A stretch of DNA of 64,000 bases from Todiramphus chloris collaris (lineage: Eukaryota > Chordata > Aves > Coraciiformes > Alcedinidae), in NCBI GenBank assembly GCA_025345505.1, contig JANVCC010000071.1:1153832-1217831 (forward strand). The letters are read 5' to 3'. Position 1 is the stretch's first letter. Each line of letters starts with the position of its first letter. The notes below the pieces were generated by a model. It had not been told where the DNA came from. It ran no database searches and saw only the letters and a program-made list of their open reading frames with translations. The position numbers and the translations under genes were made by a program. This document shows positions 12,257 through 20,569 of this stretch, in pieces.

Positions 12257-12257
<1 letters not shown>

Positions 12258-12258
<1 letters not shown>

Positions 12259-12400
12259 CCAGGCAAGCAGGACCGGAATGGGATGGTTAATAATTGATAT
12301 TTACACTTCTCCCCGTGTCTGATCAAAGGATTTGATTGCGTGACAAATGAGGAAATTACTGTAAAGTATTCGACATCCATTAGGAGCAGAGATGCAGCAG
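12258..12400. promoter_or_regulatory. Candidate regulatory block with TCF/LEF-type site
   Basis: Contains TGATCAAAGG (ATCAAAG at 12322-12328, the classic TCF/LEF core), preceded by GGTTAATAATTGATATTTAC (12285-12304) and followed by GAGGAAATTACTG. It is sharply bounded by a microsatellite before and a minisatellite after. Confidence 0.33.
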
Positions 12401-12429
12401 ATAGGGCGCGGGAGCCGGGGCTGTGCGGG

Positions 12430-13130
12430 GTTTGGAGCCACTCCTAAGGGACCCTATAGGCCCCTATGGATCCCTGTAGGGTCTTATAGGGCTCATATAG
12501 ACTCTTAGGGGTCTCTGTGGGTTCCCACGAGCTCCTATGGACCCCTATAGGGCCCTCTGGGCTGTTATAGAGCCCTACGCATCTGTATTGGCTTCTGTGG
12601 ACCCCTGCAGTCTGTGTTGACTCCTATGGACCCCTACAGGTCTGTGTGGACCCCCATGGACCCCTGCAGGTCTGTGTACCCCCACAGACCCCTGCAGGTC
12701 TGTATGGACCCCATGGACCCCTGCAGGTCTGTATGGACCCCTACAGGTCTGTATGGACCCCTGCAGGTCTATATGGACCCCTGCAGACCCCTGCAGGTCT
12801 GTATGGACCCCCACGGACCCCTGCAGGACTCTATGGGCTGCTCTGGACCACTATGGAACCCTATGGTTCCTATGGGTCACGCGTGTCCCCATGGGCGACT
12901 GCGGACCCCGATGGATCTCTCTGTGCTCCTGTGGACCCCTGCAGGGTCTGGAGACCCCTATAGATCTCTGTGGGCTCCTATGGACCCCTGCAGGGTCTGG
13001 AGACCCCTATAGATCTCTGTGTGCTCCTGTGGACCCCTGCAGGGTCTGGAGACCCCTATAGATCTCTGTGGGCTCCTGTGGACTCCTACAGGTCTTTATG
13101 GACCCCTGTAGACTCAACGGGCTCCGTGGA
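12430..13130. repeat. Minisatellite with 20-bp core and longer higher-order units
   Basis: About 700 bp built from variants of a core reading GGACCCCTGCAGGTCTGTAT. The copies at 12610-12830 are the most regular; the first 180 bp (12430-12610) are degenerate, with CCTATAGG-type variants. The far end is a 49-bp higher-order array (12922-13068). Long open frames of W-T-P-x-D-P-C-R-S-type residues run through it but only reflect the repeat. It lies directly upstream of the candidate promoter region. Confidence 0.9.
12922..13068. repeat. Higher-order array, 3 x 49 bp
   Basis: Three nearly identical 49-bp units (12922-12970, 12971-13019, 13020-13068), each combining GACCCCTGCAGGGTCTGG with a GACCCCTATAGATCTCTG part. 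The units differ from one another at one or two positions each, so this end of the minisatellite was amplified recently relative to the rest. Confidence 0.9.
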
Positions 13131-13445
13131 TCTCTGCGAGCTCCCACCACTGGAACCAACCCTTTCTCAGAGAGGAGAACGCCTTTGAAAAGCTCCGGGA
13201 AGGTTCCTCGTGCCACCCCGCGCCCTCCCGGCTGGCACGGCACCTCCACCCACGGCTCTGATGCCAGCGCCGAGCCCCGGTGCGGTTTTCCTGGCGTATC
13301 CCGCAGAACGGAGCGGGTTTGACGCCCGCGATGTCTCACCGAGGCTGGGGCAACGGCAACGCCTCGGCTCAACACCGGAGAGAAGGGCTTGGGACCTGGG
13401 GCGCCCTGCAAAAGGAAAACACAAATAAATTATTCCTACAATTAT
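13131..13445. other. Unique GC-rich spacer between repeats
   Basis: About 300 bp of CpG-containing non-repetitive DNA between the two minisatellite zones. Open frames here are short and unrecognised. Confidence 0.5.
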
Positions 13446-13585
13446 ATTTTTTTTCCTTTTTCAGGGTTTTTTTTTCTCCTTTTTTTTCTTTCCTTTTTTT
13501 TTTTTTCTCCTTTTTTTCCTTTTTCTTTTCTTTTTCTTCCCTTTCTGTTTTTGTTTCCTTTTCTTTTTTCTTTTTTTCTTTTTTT
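13446..13585 (+). repeat. Polypyrimidine (T/C) tract
   Basis: About 140 bp almost purely T with scattered C. A frame of phenylalanine and serine through it is an artefact of composition. Confidence 0.9.
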
Positions 13586-14400
13586 AATACTTTAAATACG
13601 GGGAATATTTTGAATATGGAGAATATACTAAAGATACATTGAATATGAGGAATATATTAACCATATATTGAAAAGTATTGCATACGAGGCGTGTTCAATA
13701 CATTAAATATATACTGAAATGTGTTGAATAAGAGGAATCTATTGGATATGGGAAATATATGAAATAAGGGAACTATACTGAATACAGAGAATGCACTGAA
13801 TATGGGAAATGCATTGATTACGGGGAATATATTAAATACGGGACATGTATTTGATATGGGAGATACATTAAATGTGGAGAACATATTAAATATGGAGAAC
13901 ATATTAAATATGGGAAATATATTGAATACGATGAAGATATTGAGGATGGAAAACATATTTAATGTGGGTTATGTCTTGAGTATCAGGTATCTATCAAATA
14001 TGGGAAACATATGGAATATGAAGGATGTATTGAATATGAAGAATGTATTGAATATGAAGGATGTATTGAATATGAAGGATGTATTGCATATGAAGAATAT
14101 TTTAAATATGGGAAATATTTGAATATGGGGAGCATATTAAATACAGCAAATATACTTTATACAGGGGATATAGTGTATATCAGGAATATAATAAATATAG
14201 GAACTATACTGCATATGAAGAATACATTAAATACGGGGAGAACGTTGCTGTATGGGGACTATATTAAACACGGCAAATGTATTGAGTATGATGAATAATA
14301 CGGAGAATGTGTTGAGAGGGATTGAACTGGATACGAGGAATGTATTGAATATGGGAAATACATTAAATACGTGGAATGAATTAAAAGAAAGGGAAACGAA
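13586..14400 (+). repeat. AT-rich minisatellite, 15-18-bp units
   Basis: About 800 bp of variants of AATATGGGAAATATATT and related GAATAC/GAATATG words. The most regular part is 14037-14090, with three 18-bp units of the form GTATTGAATATGAAGGAT. Because 18 bp is a multiple of three, methionine-, asparagine- and isoleucine-rich frames up to about 106 codons stay open; these are not genes. Confidence 0.9.
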
Positions 14401-14514
14401 TGGGAAACGCATCGACGGGGGGGAATTATCTGGATGGCGTGAACGTGCCCCGAGCGGGAAACACACTGAGAACGGGGAGGTTAACGCAGTGAACCCGTGG
14501 TGGGAAGAGGGTGA

Positions 14515-14586
14515 GGGTCCGGGTCCGGGTCCCGGTCCGGGGTCCCGGGGTCCCCCACGGTCCCGGTCCCGGTCCCGGTCCCGGTC
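14515..14586. repeat. (GGTCCC/GGTCCG)n GC-rich array
   Basis: About 72 bp of 6-bp units GGTCCG or GGTCCC, ending next to the CpG-island promoter. It yields a G/P/R-dipeptide frame with no biological meaning. Confidence 0.9.
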
Positions 14587-14662
14587 GCTCCGCGTCCCTC
14601 GCGCCTCCGCGGCCACGTGCGCCACGCGCGGGGCCTTTAAGGCGCGGCCACGCCCCTCGCCT

Positions 14663-14793
14663 CCGCGGTGACGTCATCCGCCCCTCGAGCGCCCCCCACC
14701 CTTTCCGAGCGAGGAGGGTGGGGAGGGAGCGGGGGGGGGGGCGATCCCGCCCCGCGGTGACGTCAGGCGGCGGCGGCTCGGGGAATGACATCA
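14663..14793 (+). promoter_or_regulatory. Duplicated CRE box plus third CRE-like site
   Basis: The 14-mer CCGCGGTGACGTCA occurs perfectly at 14663-14676 and 14752-14765, 89 bp apart. Each copy holds the full palindromic CRE TGACGTCA (14669-14676, 14758-14765). A one-mismatch CRE, TGACATCA, follows at 14786-14793. CREs near transcription starts bind CREB/ATF proteins. A cAMP- or ATF-responsive promoter is inferred, not shown. Confidence 0.65.
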
Positions 14794-14969
14794 CCTGTGC
14801 GAGTGGCCGGCGGCGGGCGGGAGCTCGCTCGCGCCGCAGTGTCCCCGCGCCGCGGCCCCAGCGCAGCCGCCGGGCGGAGGCGGAGGGAGGAGGAGGAGGC
14901 GGAGGAGGAGGGCGGCGAGGAGGAGGGCGAGGGTGGCCGCGGCCCTTCCGCGCCCCTCCGCCGGCCAGC

Positions 14970-14995
14970 ATGGGAGCGGGCGGCCGCGCCAGCAG
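14970..14995 (+). CDS. Candidate first coding exon (partial, 8 codons + 2 nt)
   Basis: The ATG at 14970 has A at -3 and G at +4 (CCAGCATGG), a strong Kozak context. It encodes M-G-A-G-G-R-A-S and then two bases of a split codon. The sequence AG|GTACGG follows, so GT at 14996 is a good splice donor (phase 2). Placement inside a CpG island after a GAG-rich leader supports a first exon. The peptide is too short to name a gene. Alternatives are a non-coding first exon or a chance ATG. No second exon could be recognised downstream, so any partner exon is probably distant or outside the window. Confidence 0.45.
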
Positions 14996-15091
14996 GTACG
15001 GTGCGGGGCGGAGGGAGCTGGGGTGTGGGTGGGCGCAGGCGGTACAGCGAGGGGCGGAGGGCGCGAGCGGGGGAGGGCGCCGCGGCGGGGC

Positions 15092-15500
15092 CGCTTTGTG
15101 GCGGGCGGGTGGCGGTGGGTGCACTGAGCGCGCGTTGTAGCGGGGGGGCGCAGGTGGGTCGCGCGGAAGAGGAGGACGCGGCGGAGCGAGGAGGGGGCGC
15201 GGGTGGGTTCCGCCGAGGGGCCGCGTTGTAGCGGGGTGGGGGCAGCGCCGGGAGGGGGGGGGTCAGGGGAGGGAGGCGGCGGGTGGGTTGGGGCGCGCTG
15301 GGGAGGGGTCGCGTTATAACGGGGGTGGGGGCAGCGAAGGCAGCGGGTGGGGGGGTGCAGGCGGCTCACCTTGGGGGGAGTTATAGCGGGGGGGGCCCTT
15401 GGCGGGGGTGTGGGCAGGCTGCGTTGGGGGCTTATAGCGGGGGGTGCGGTCAGCTGGCTTTGGGGTGGGGGTCGCGTTGTAGCGGGGGGGGTGAGGTGCC
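15092..15500 (+). repeat. Degenerate GC-rich minisatellite in presumed intron 1
   Basis: The word GCGTTGTAGCGGGG or close variants (GCGTTATAACGGGG, GTTATAGCGGGG, CTTATAGCGGGG) recurs near 15132, 15223, 15311, 15379, 15431 and 15474, with related GGTGGGGGCAGCG and CAGGTGGGT segments between. Unit spacing falls from about 90 to about 45 bp. It begins about 100 bp after the putative splice donor, and is part of the CpG island. Confidence 0.75.
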
Positions 15501-15594
15501 CAGGCATGGCCCGAAGGGTGCGGGTGGGTGGCACCGGACAGCCAGGGCTGTGTTGGATGGGGGGTGGGCGTATGGGAGAGGTGCGGGGGGGCTG

Positions 15595-15595
<1 letters not shown>

Positions 15596-15628
<33 letters not shown>
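15596..15628 (+). repeat. 33-G homopolymer
   Basis: A run of 33 uninterrupted G, with more short G runs on each side. It could form a G-quadruplex, and is also a typical site of sequencing or assembly error, so its true length is uncertain. Confidence 0.9.
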
Positions 15629-15630
<2 letters not shown>

Positions 15631-15719
15631 GGGATGGGGGCTCCGGTATCGGGGTTGGGGGCACCGGGAGACGCTGGAACCCCGTCGCGGTTGGGTCCTG
15701 GAGCGCGTCCCGACCCACG

Positions 15720-15960
15720 CCCTGGTGCCGGTCCCATGGGTGAGCCCTGCTCCGTGCTCCGGTACCGGCGATGTGCTCCGTTCCACACCCCGGTGCCGGG
15801 CGATGCTCCGTGTCCCGTTACCTGGGCGATGCTCTGTCCCACGCCCCGGTGCCGCTCCCCGGAGTGAGCCTTGGCCCGTTCCGTGCCCCGGTACCCGGGA
15901 TGTGCCCCGGTACCCGGGATGTGCCCCGTGCTCCGTCCCACGGCGGTCCCGATTCACCCT
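15720..15960. repeat. Degenerate GC-rich array with 19-bp duplication
   Basis: Recurring CCCCGGTGCCG, GGTACC and GATGTGCTCCGT/GATGCTCCGT words. The clearest unit is a perfect 19-bp duplication, GTGCCCCGGTACCCGGGAT, at 15883-15901 and 15902-15920. Confidence 0.7.
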
Positions 15961-17590
15961 CGCCGCTCCCTCCCCGCCTTTAGAAGGCAGCCCCGGGTCC
16001 CCGCCGTGCTCTCCCGTCGCTGGCACCGCTCCCTGTGTCCGTCCGTCCCCCTCCACGCCGCTCAGCTCTTCCCGACCGCGGCCCCACCGGGCGAGCCGGA
16101 CCTCGGTGCGAGGCTCTGACCTACACCGGGGTGGGATTTAGGGGGGTTCCGGCATCACCTCCGTGCCGAGGGCTGCGCTCCCACCGAGCGGCACCGTGGG
16201 ACAGAGCACCCGTGTCCCCTCCCGGTGCCAGCGGTGGCTTCTCCATCTCCCGGCATCCGCGTGCGCTGGGGATGCTCCGGTGGCGAAGCCGCTGTCGCTC
16301 CGGGAGCAGCATCGCCCGGATGCGGTTGCCGGAGGAGACACCGGAGTGTTCCCCGCGGCGCTGGCACGGTGATGCTGCAGCCTGGGGACGCGGCTGTGTC
16401 CCCCCGGGGTGTTGCCCTCTCCCCACCCTGAACACGGGTGGCCCCGGGGGTGCCTTGTCCTCTCCACCAGCTCCAGAGCTCATCGAGAAGCGGGGTTTGC
16501 CTCTTGTCCCCCAGACCTGGTGATGGTGACAGAAGCAAGAAGGGGACCCACGTCACCCCAAAACTACCCAAGACCCCTTGTTGGCGGGGGTGGTGGTGGT
16601 TGCACCAAATCTGCTTCTTCTGTGAGGTGCCTCTGGCTCCAGGGACCAAGGGACACCCCTGGGCTCAGCTGTAAGCGCCTGTTTTCCATCCCCTCCTGGG
16701 GATTTCAGCTGAAATCCTGAGCCCTGGGGCCATCCTGCGGCAGGTGAGAGCTGCCCCCAGAGCCCCAGCATCCCCGGGGCAAAACTTGTCACATGGAGGG
16801 TGAAAACCTCCCCAAAATACAATTAACTGTGATAGTGTCCCACTGGGGAGGATCCTGTTCCAGTCCTTCCTGGGGAAGCAAATGCTGTAGATGTGGGATA
16901 AGGGGTGGGGGGGAACCGCGGTGGTGGAAGGGTGACAGCCGTGGGAGGGGTGCTGGGCTCTGTGGGGATGGGTGCTGCCTCCCAGTGGGTGCTGCAGCCT
17001 CCTGGGGCGGGAGACGTCCCCCTTCTTGGGGTGTTTGCTCCCTCCGAGTCTGCGGGAGGCTTCGCTTTTGCAAAGCCGCTCGTTGCGATTGGGAGGAGAA
17101 AAGCAGGTTTGGTGGGGAGTGGGTTGCTTCCAGCCCTCCCCCTGAGCCGTGACCCCCTGGAGGTGAGGGGGCTCGCATCTGGCGTGTGTCCCCTCCCCGG
17201 ACTAACCCCCTGCTACGTTTGAAGGGGACCTTCCTGCTATGTGCTCACACTTCTGCTCCGTGGCTGTCAGTGCTGCCTCACAGCTCTGCTCCCGCGTCCC
17301 CAGCAGCAAAACACTATCGATTTTCCTGCCCCCCTATACAGCGTGGGGCTTGGGGTTGCGCACTCGCAGCAGGGTGGGAGCTGGAGGCGTGACCTGCCGG
17401 GGTCCTGGGCTGCAGGATGAGGATGCTCCTCGGTGTCCTTGGGCTGACGGAGGGTGGGGGGAAAAGGTGGCATTTGGGTCCGGAGCACGAAGCTGGTTGG
17501 GTTGGGCAGGACGTGTGCCGATGCGGGGACCCTCCTGCCCTCCCTGGGGGAAGGTGCCCCTCCTCCTGCCAACCCGAAAAGAAAAGGGAA
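15961..17590. other. Presumed intron, GC-rich, no exon seen
   Basis: CpG density falls gradually away from the island. Frames are arginine-, proline- and glycine-rich and unrecognised. No transposon is evident. Confidence 0.55.
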
Positions 17591-17735
17591 AGCTGTTAAT
17601 TGTTCCCTGCCAGATTGACTTATAAATTAACGAGTTTGCTGGCACTCTCCTCCTCCTTCCTGTGCGTGGTAAGGGCCCATATTTCTAATGGGAAAAAGAC
17701 ATAAATACTTTGAGTAATGCGAGAGGAGCTTCCAG
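17590..17735. promoter_or_regulatory. Candidate AT-rich regulatory block
   Basis: Contains GCTGTTAATTGTTCC, CTTATAAATTAACGAG near 17620 and CCATATTTCTAATGGG near 17678. It is an isolated AT-rich block between GC-rich flanks. Confidence 0.33.
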
Positions 17736-17739
17736 CTGA

Positions 17740-18760
17740 CGCTGTGCCACCGAGCAGGGCGGGGGGCTGCCCGCGGGGTCCCCCTCGGCGGGGCTGTTCG
17801 TGCGCTGGGGTGGTGGGCGCAGGAGCTCCTCGAGGCCTCTCGCAGACGTTTTCTGGCATCGGCCTGACTTGGCAGGATGGGGTTGGGTCCTTTGTGCCTC
17901 CTGGGTCTCTGGTCCCTGGTTCTCCCTGGGTTTTATAAATGTGATTTTGATAAGTGTAGAGTCTCGGTGCGGTGTCTCCTCTGTCTTGCCCGGAGGGGAG
18001 CGGGTTTGCTCTGCCTTTTGTCTGGATACTGAAGAATAACTGTTGTGATCCGTTGCTGAAGGAGAGCAGGAAAAATGTGCCTTTACTCTCTCCCTCCAGG
18101 AGAGTGGGTTCTTGTTAAACCCTTAATTCTGCTGCTTTTTTGAGGGGAGATATGGGAATGAGGGTGAAGAGAGACCTGAAGTCCAACCAGGTGCAGTGTC
18201 TGAGGAGGTGATGTGGCCACACTCTGGGGAAACTGAGGCTGGAGGCAGTGCAGTGGTCGTGGTTCTTCATAGCACAGGAACAACTCCTGCTTGCTGTGCT
18301 TGCCCAAAGGGCTGGGGCCGTATTTAGAGACCTCAGGCCTGGCTTGGAGGTGGGAAACCATCCTCCCCGATGCTGCTTTGATGTCTGCAAATACAGGCCA
18401 GTGATGGGCGGGGTGGCAGCGGGTCAGGATGGATCCCCAGTGGTTTGAACCTGGCGTGGAGCAGGGTCACGGTCCCATGGAGTGGGGTGAAGGTGCCACC
18501 CAGCCTCTCGCCTCGTTGCAGACTAACTCGAGGTAGTAGCCGCCTGTTGAACTGTTTACCCCGTTCCCACGTGGCATGCGAGGTTGCGTGGGTGGCGATG
18601 CCTGTGGCCTGCACCACACCTGGGTCCTGGTTGAACCCTCGCTGTTCCCCACTAAAATGGGGTTTCTTTTGCATTGCAGAGAAAATAAAATCGCGGGGGT
18701 AAAGTGAAGCCAGGTCTAGCCCGAGCCAGTGTGGGCAGTGCGAGCGTGTGCTAAGGAGAG
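17740..18760. other. Presumed intron, no exon seen
   Basis: Moderately GC-rich non-coding DNA. No repeat or exon could be supported. Confidence 0.5.
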
Positions 18761-19480
18761 AGGTTATTTGGTTGCCTTAAAAAGGTGATGCTTAAGTAGC
18801 TTAATCCACAGTTGCTGAACTTTGAGCTCTAAATTCTTCTTCTAGGAGTTGATAAGAACATGCAGATTATTTTTACTCCCCCCAAAAAAAAGGGAAATCC
18901 ACAAATGAGTTCAGTTAAATACCATCGCTTCACGGCGAGGAAAATGTGCCTCGCTTTCTCCTTCAGAGCATCCCTTCCCTCGGCCCGGTCCCCTCCGTCC
19001 GCGGGGCTCTGGTGCGGAGGGCAGCGGAGCGGGGTCTCGGCACTCCCGGCCCCGGAGCCTTCTGGCTACAACAGTATTATTTTCTAGAAGTGTTGTGGAT
19101 TTTAACCGCGCGAGCCCTGAAGTAGTAAAGCTCAGGCCAGCTTCCTTTCTGCAGTTTATTACACAATAAGCTGGAACAATCCGAGGGCTCTGTTTGTTAG
19201 CCTCTCTTCTTTTTCTCTCTCATTCTCTCTCTCTGATTGTTTTCTTTATAACTTGACTGATTTTTATTTTTTTTCTTTGACATCAGCCTCACAAACTGGA
19301 AATTGTCTTCCCCCCTTTCCCCCATCCTTCAACTCGTAAACCCTCCAGACTTCTGGGTCTGATCCAACGTAATTCTCTTCGACTTTTTTTTTTCCCTAGC
19401 TTGGGTATCATTGCCTCAGCTTAGTAATTTATCGAGCTTGGTGTTCCTGTGCAATAGCTGCCCGTGCTGCCGGGTTATTT
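18760..19480. promoter_or_regulatory. Candidate regulatory region with pyrimidine tracts
   Basis: Two AT-rich blocks (18770-18915 with AAGTAGCTTAATCCAC; 19065-19200 with ACAGTATTATTTTCTAG and TTTATTACACAATAAGC) are followed by CT-rich sequence. A T-rich tract ending CCCTAG near 19399 looks like a splice acceptor, with CTTAGTAATTTATCGAGC (19420-19437) after it. No recognisable exon follows, so it is treated as non-coding. Confidence 0.3.
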
Positions 19481-19833
19481 GCTGCTCGTCTGCACGAGCC
19501 CTTGCAGAGCCCCGTGTCCCGCGCTCGGAGCCCATCGCAGATGGTCGTGTCCCCGTTCAGCCCAGGCATCATCCAAAAAACTGTTTTCCAGCCCGTGTCG
19601 CTCTCTTGCCATCCTTGACAAGGAGCTGGTTGGGAGGCGTGAGTTTCTTTGAACTTCATTTAATGTTTTAGCCTTTTGGCTCCCGTCCTCCCACCGGCTC
19701 CCCAGGGCAGGCGCGGGCGGCACGCGGTTCCCACGCTCGCGGGTGAGCAGCACGTGCCGGGCACGGCCGCCCGGGGAGAAGGCAGAGCCGCTGCTGCGGC
19801 GGAGGAGGGGGATGGGGGCACGTGTGTCCCCCC

Positions 19834-19879
19834 AGGGGTGTCCCCAGGGGTGTCCCCAGGGGTGTCCCCAGGGGTGTCC
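19834..19879 (+). repeat. Tandem repeat, about 4 x 12 bp
   Basis: AGGGGTGTCCCC is repeated with perfect 12-bp period inside a CpG-rich patch (about 19500-19950). The surrounding GTGTCCCC-rich sequence extends the pattern loosely. Confidence 0.9.
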
Positions 19880-20394
19880 TGGCGTGAGGAGGGGACCTGT
19901 GTAACCCCGCCAGGCGAGGAGAGCAGCGCGGGCTGCGCGCAGACCTGAGCGCGTTAAAGGAGATGAGGATTCTCCAAGGCTCTGCTCCGTCTCTGGAGAC
20001 AAAGGGGTGATGATAAGGGTGGTGACAGCCCCGCTCAAGGGGGAGACACCAGGAAGGTGCTGGGATTTCTCACTACCCCTGGGACTTGCTGGTCCCATCA
20101 GGGACACCCATCCCCTGCCCCAGACAAACGAGGCTTCTCCATGTCCCAATGCAACCCTGGGCTATTTGGGACTCACCTGGGCTTGTGCATCTTGGCTTTG
20201 GAAAGCTTTGGAGGTGGCCTCAGCGAAGCTCCTGGGGTAGCAGACGGGGTTCTGAGCTCTGCTGAGTGAGCGTGGACAGCGCAGAGAGATGGGATTTTTA
20301 GCATTGCCCTTCTCCATACGTTAGAGCTCAGGCCCTTGCAGCTCGAGTGTTGTCATACAAAGAGGATCTGTCACAACGTCCGTGCTCTGGTTCC
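19880..20394. other. Presumed intron, no exon seen
   Basis: Non-coding DNA with falling CpG content. Nothing recognised. Confidence 0.5.
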
Positions 20395-20565
20395 TTGGCA
20401 ACACTTGCACAATTAAGAGCTGCTCTAGATTAGAAAACAGATCTTAGTTTGTCTAAACAGGTTTAAAAACCTATCAAATTAAACTGGGCCGGGCGACGTG
20501 TACAATGTGCACACCTAAATTGGTTTAGAATTTGCATGAATCAGATTAAACCGGGGCTGTGGGGC
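20395..20565. mobile_element. Possible ancient DNA-transposon (hAT-like) remnant
   Basis: AT-rich segment with recurring TTTAAAC/GGTTTA words in both orientations (CAGGTTTAAAAACC, AATTAAACTGGG, AAATTGGTTTAGAA, GATTAAACCGG) and a near-palindrome GTGTACAATGTGCACAC near 20500. This resembles the interior of old non-autonomous hAT-type repeats shared by reptiles and birds, as I recall them. No terminal inverted repeats or target duplication could be defined. An unrelated conserved element is the alternative. Confidence 0.3.
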
Positions 20566-20569
20566 GGTT

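Larger units (their letters stand above)
14587..15420 (+). promoter_or_regulatory. CpG-island promoter
   Basis: Very high GC and CpG density over about 800 bp. It includes an E-box CACGTG (14614-14619), a CCACGCCC KLF/Sp-type site (14648-14655), two full CREs plus a third CRE-like site (listed separately), CACCTG (14792-14797) and a purine-rich GAG leader (about 14875-14932). An ATG with good Kozak context and a splice donor follow at 14970-14997, which sets the direction as +. The transcription start cannot be placed; it probably lies between about 14700 and 14880. The gene is not identifiable. Confidence 0.72.

Noticed and set aside
12614..13061. Overlapping + frames of about 100-130 codons rich in D, P, C, R, W
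   Set aside because: Direct translation of the 20/49-bp minisatellite in all frames.
13802..14298. Frames rich in M, N, I, L, E, Y (about 95-106 codons)
   Set aside because: Translation of the AT-rich 15-18-bp minisatellite.
14791..16056. 421-codon minus-strand open frame
   Set aside because: The longest frame in the window, but it is made of proline, arginine and histidine from the CpG island, the GC minisatellite and the G33 run. No domain, and stop codons are rare simply because of GC content.
19385..19445. Splice-acceptor-like T-rich tract ending CCCTAG
   Set aside because: No open, recognisable exon or downstream donor follows; such tracts are common in introns.
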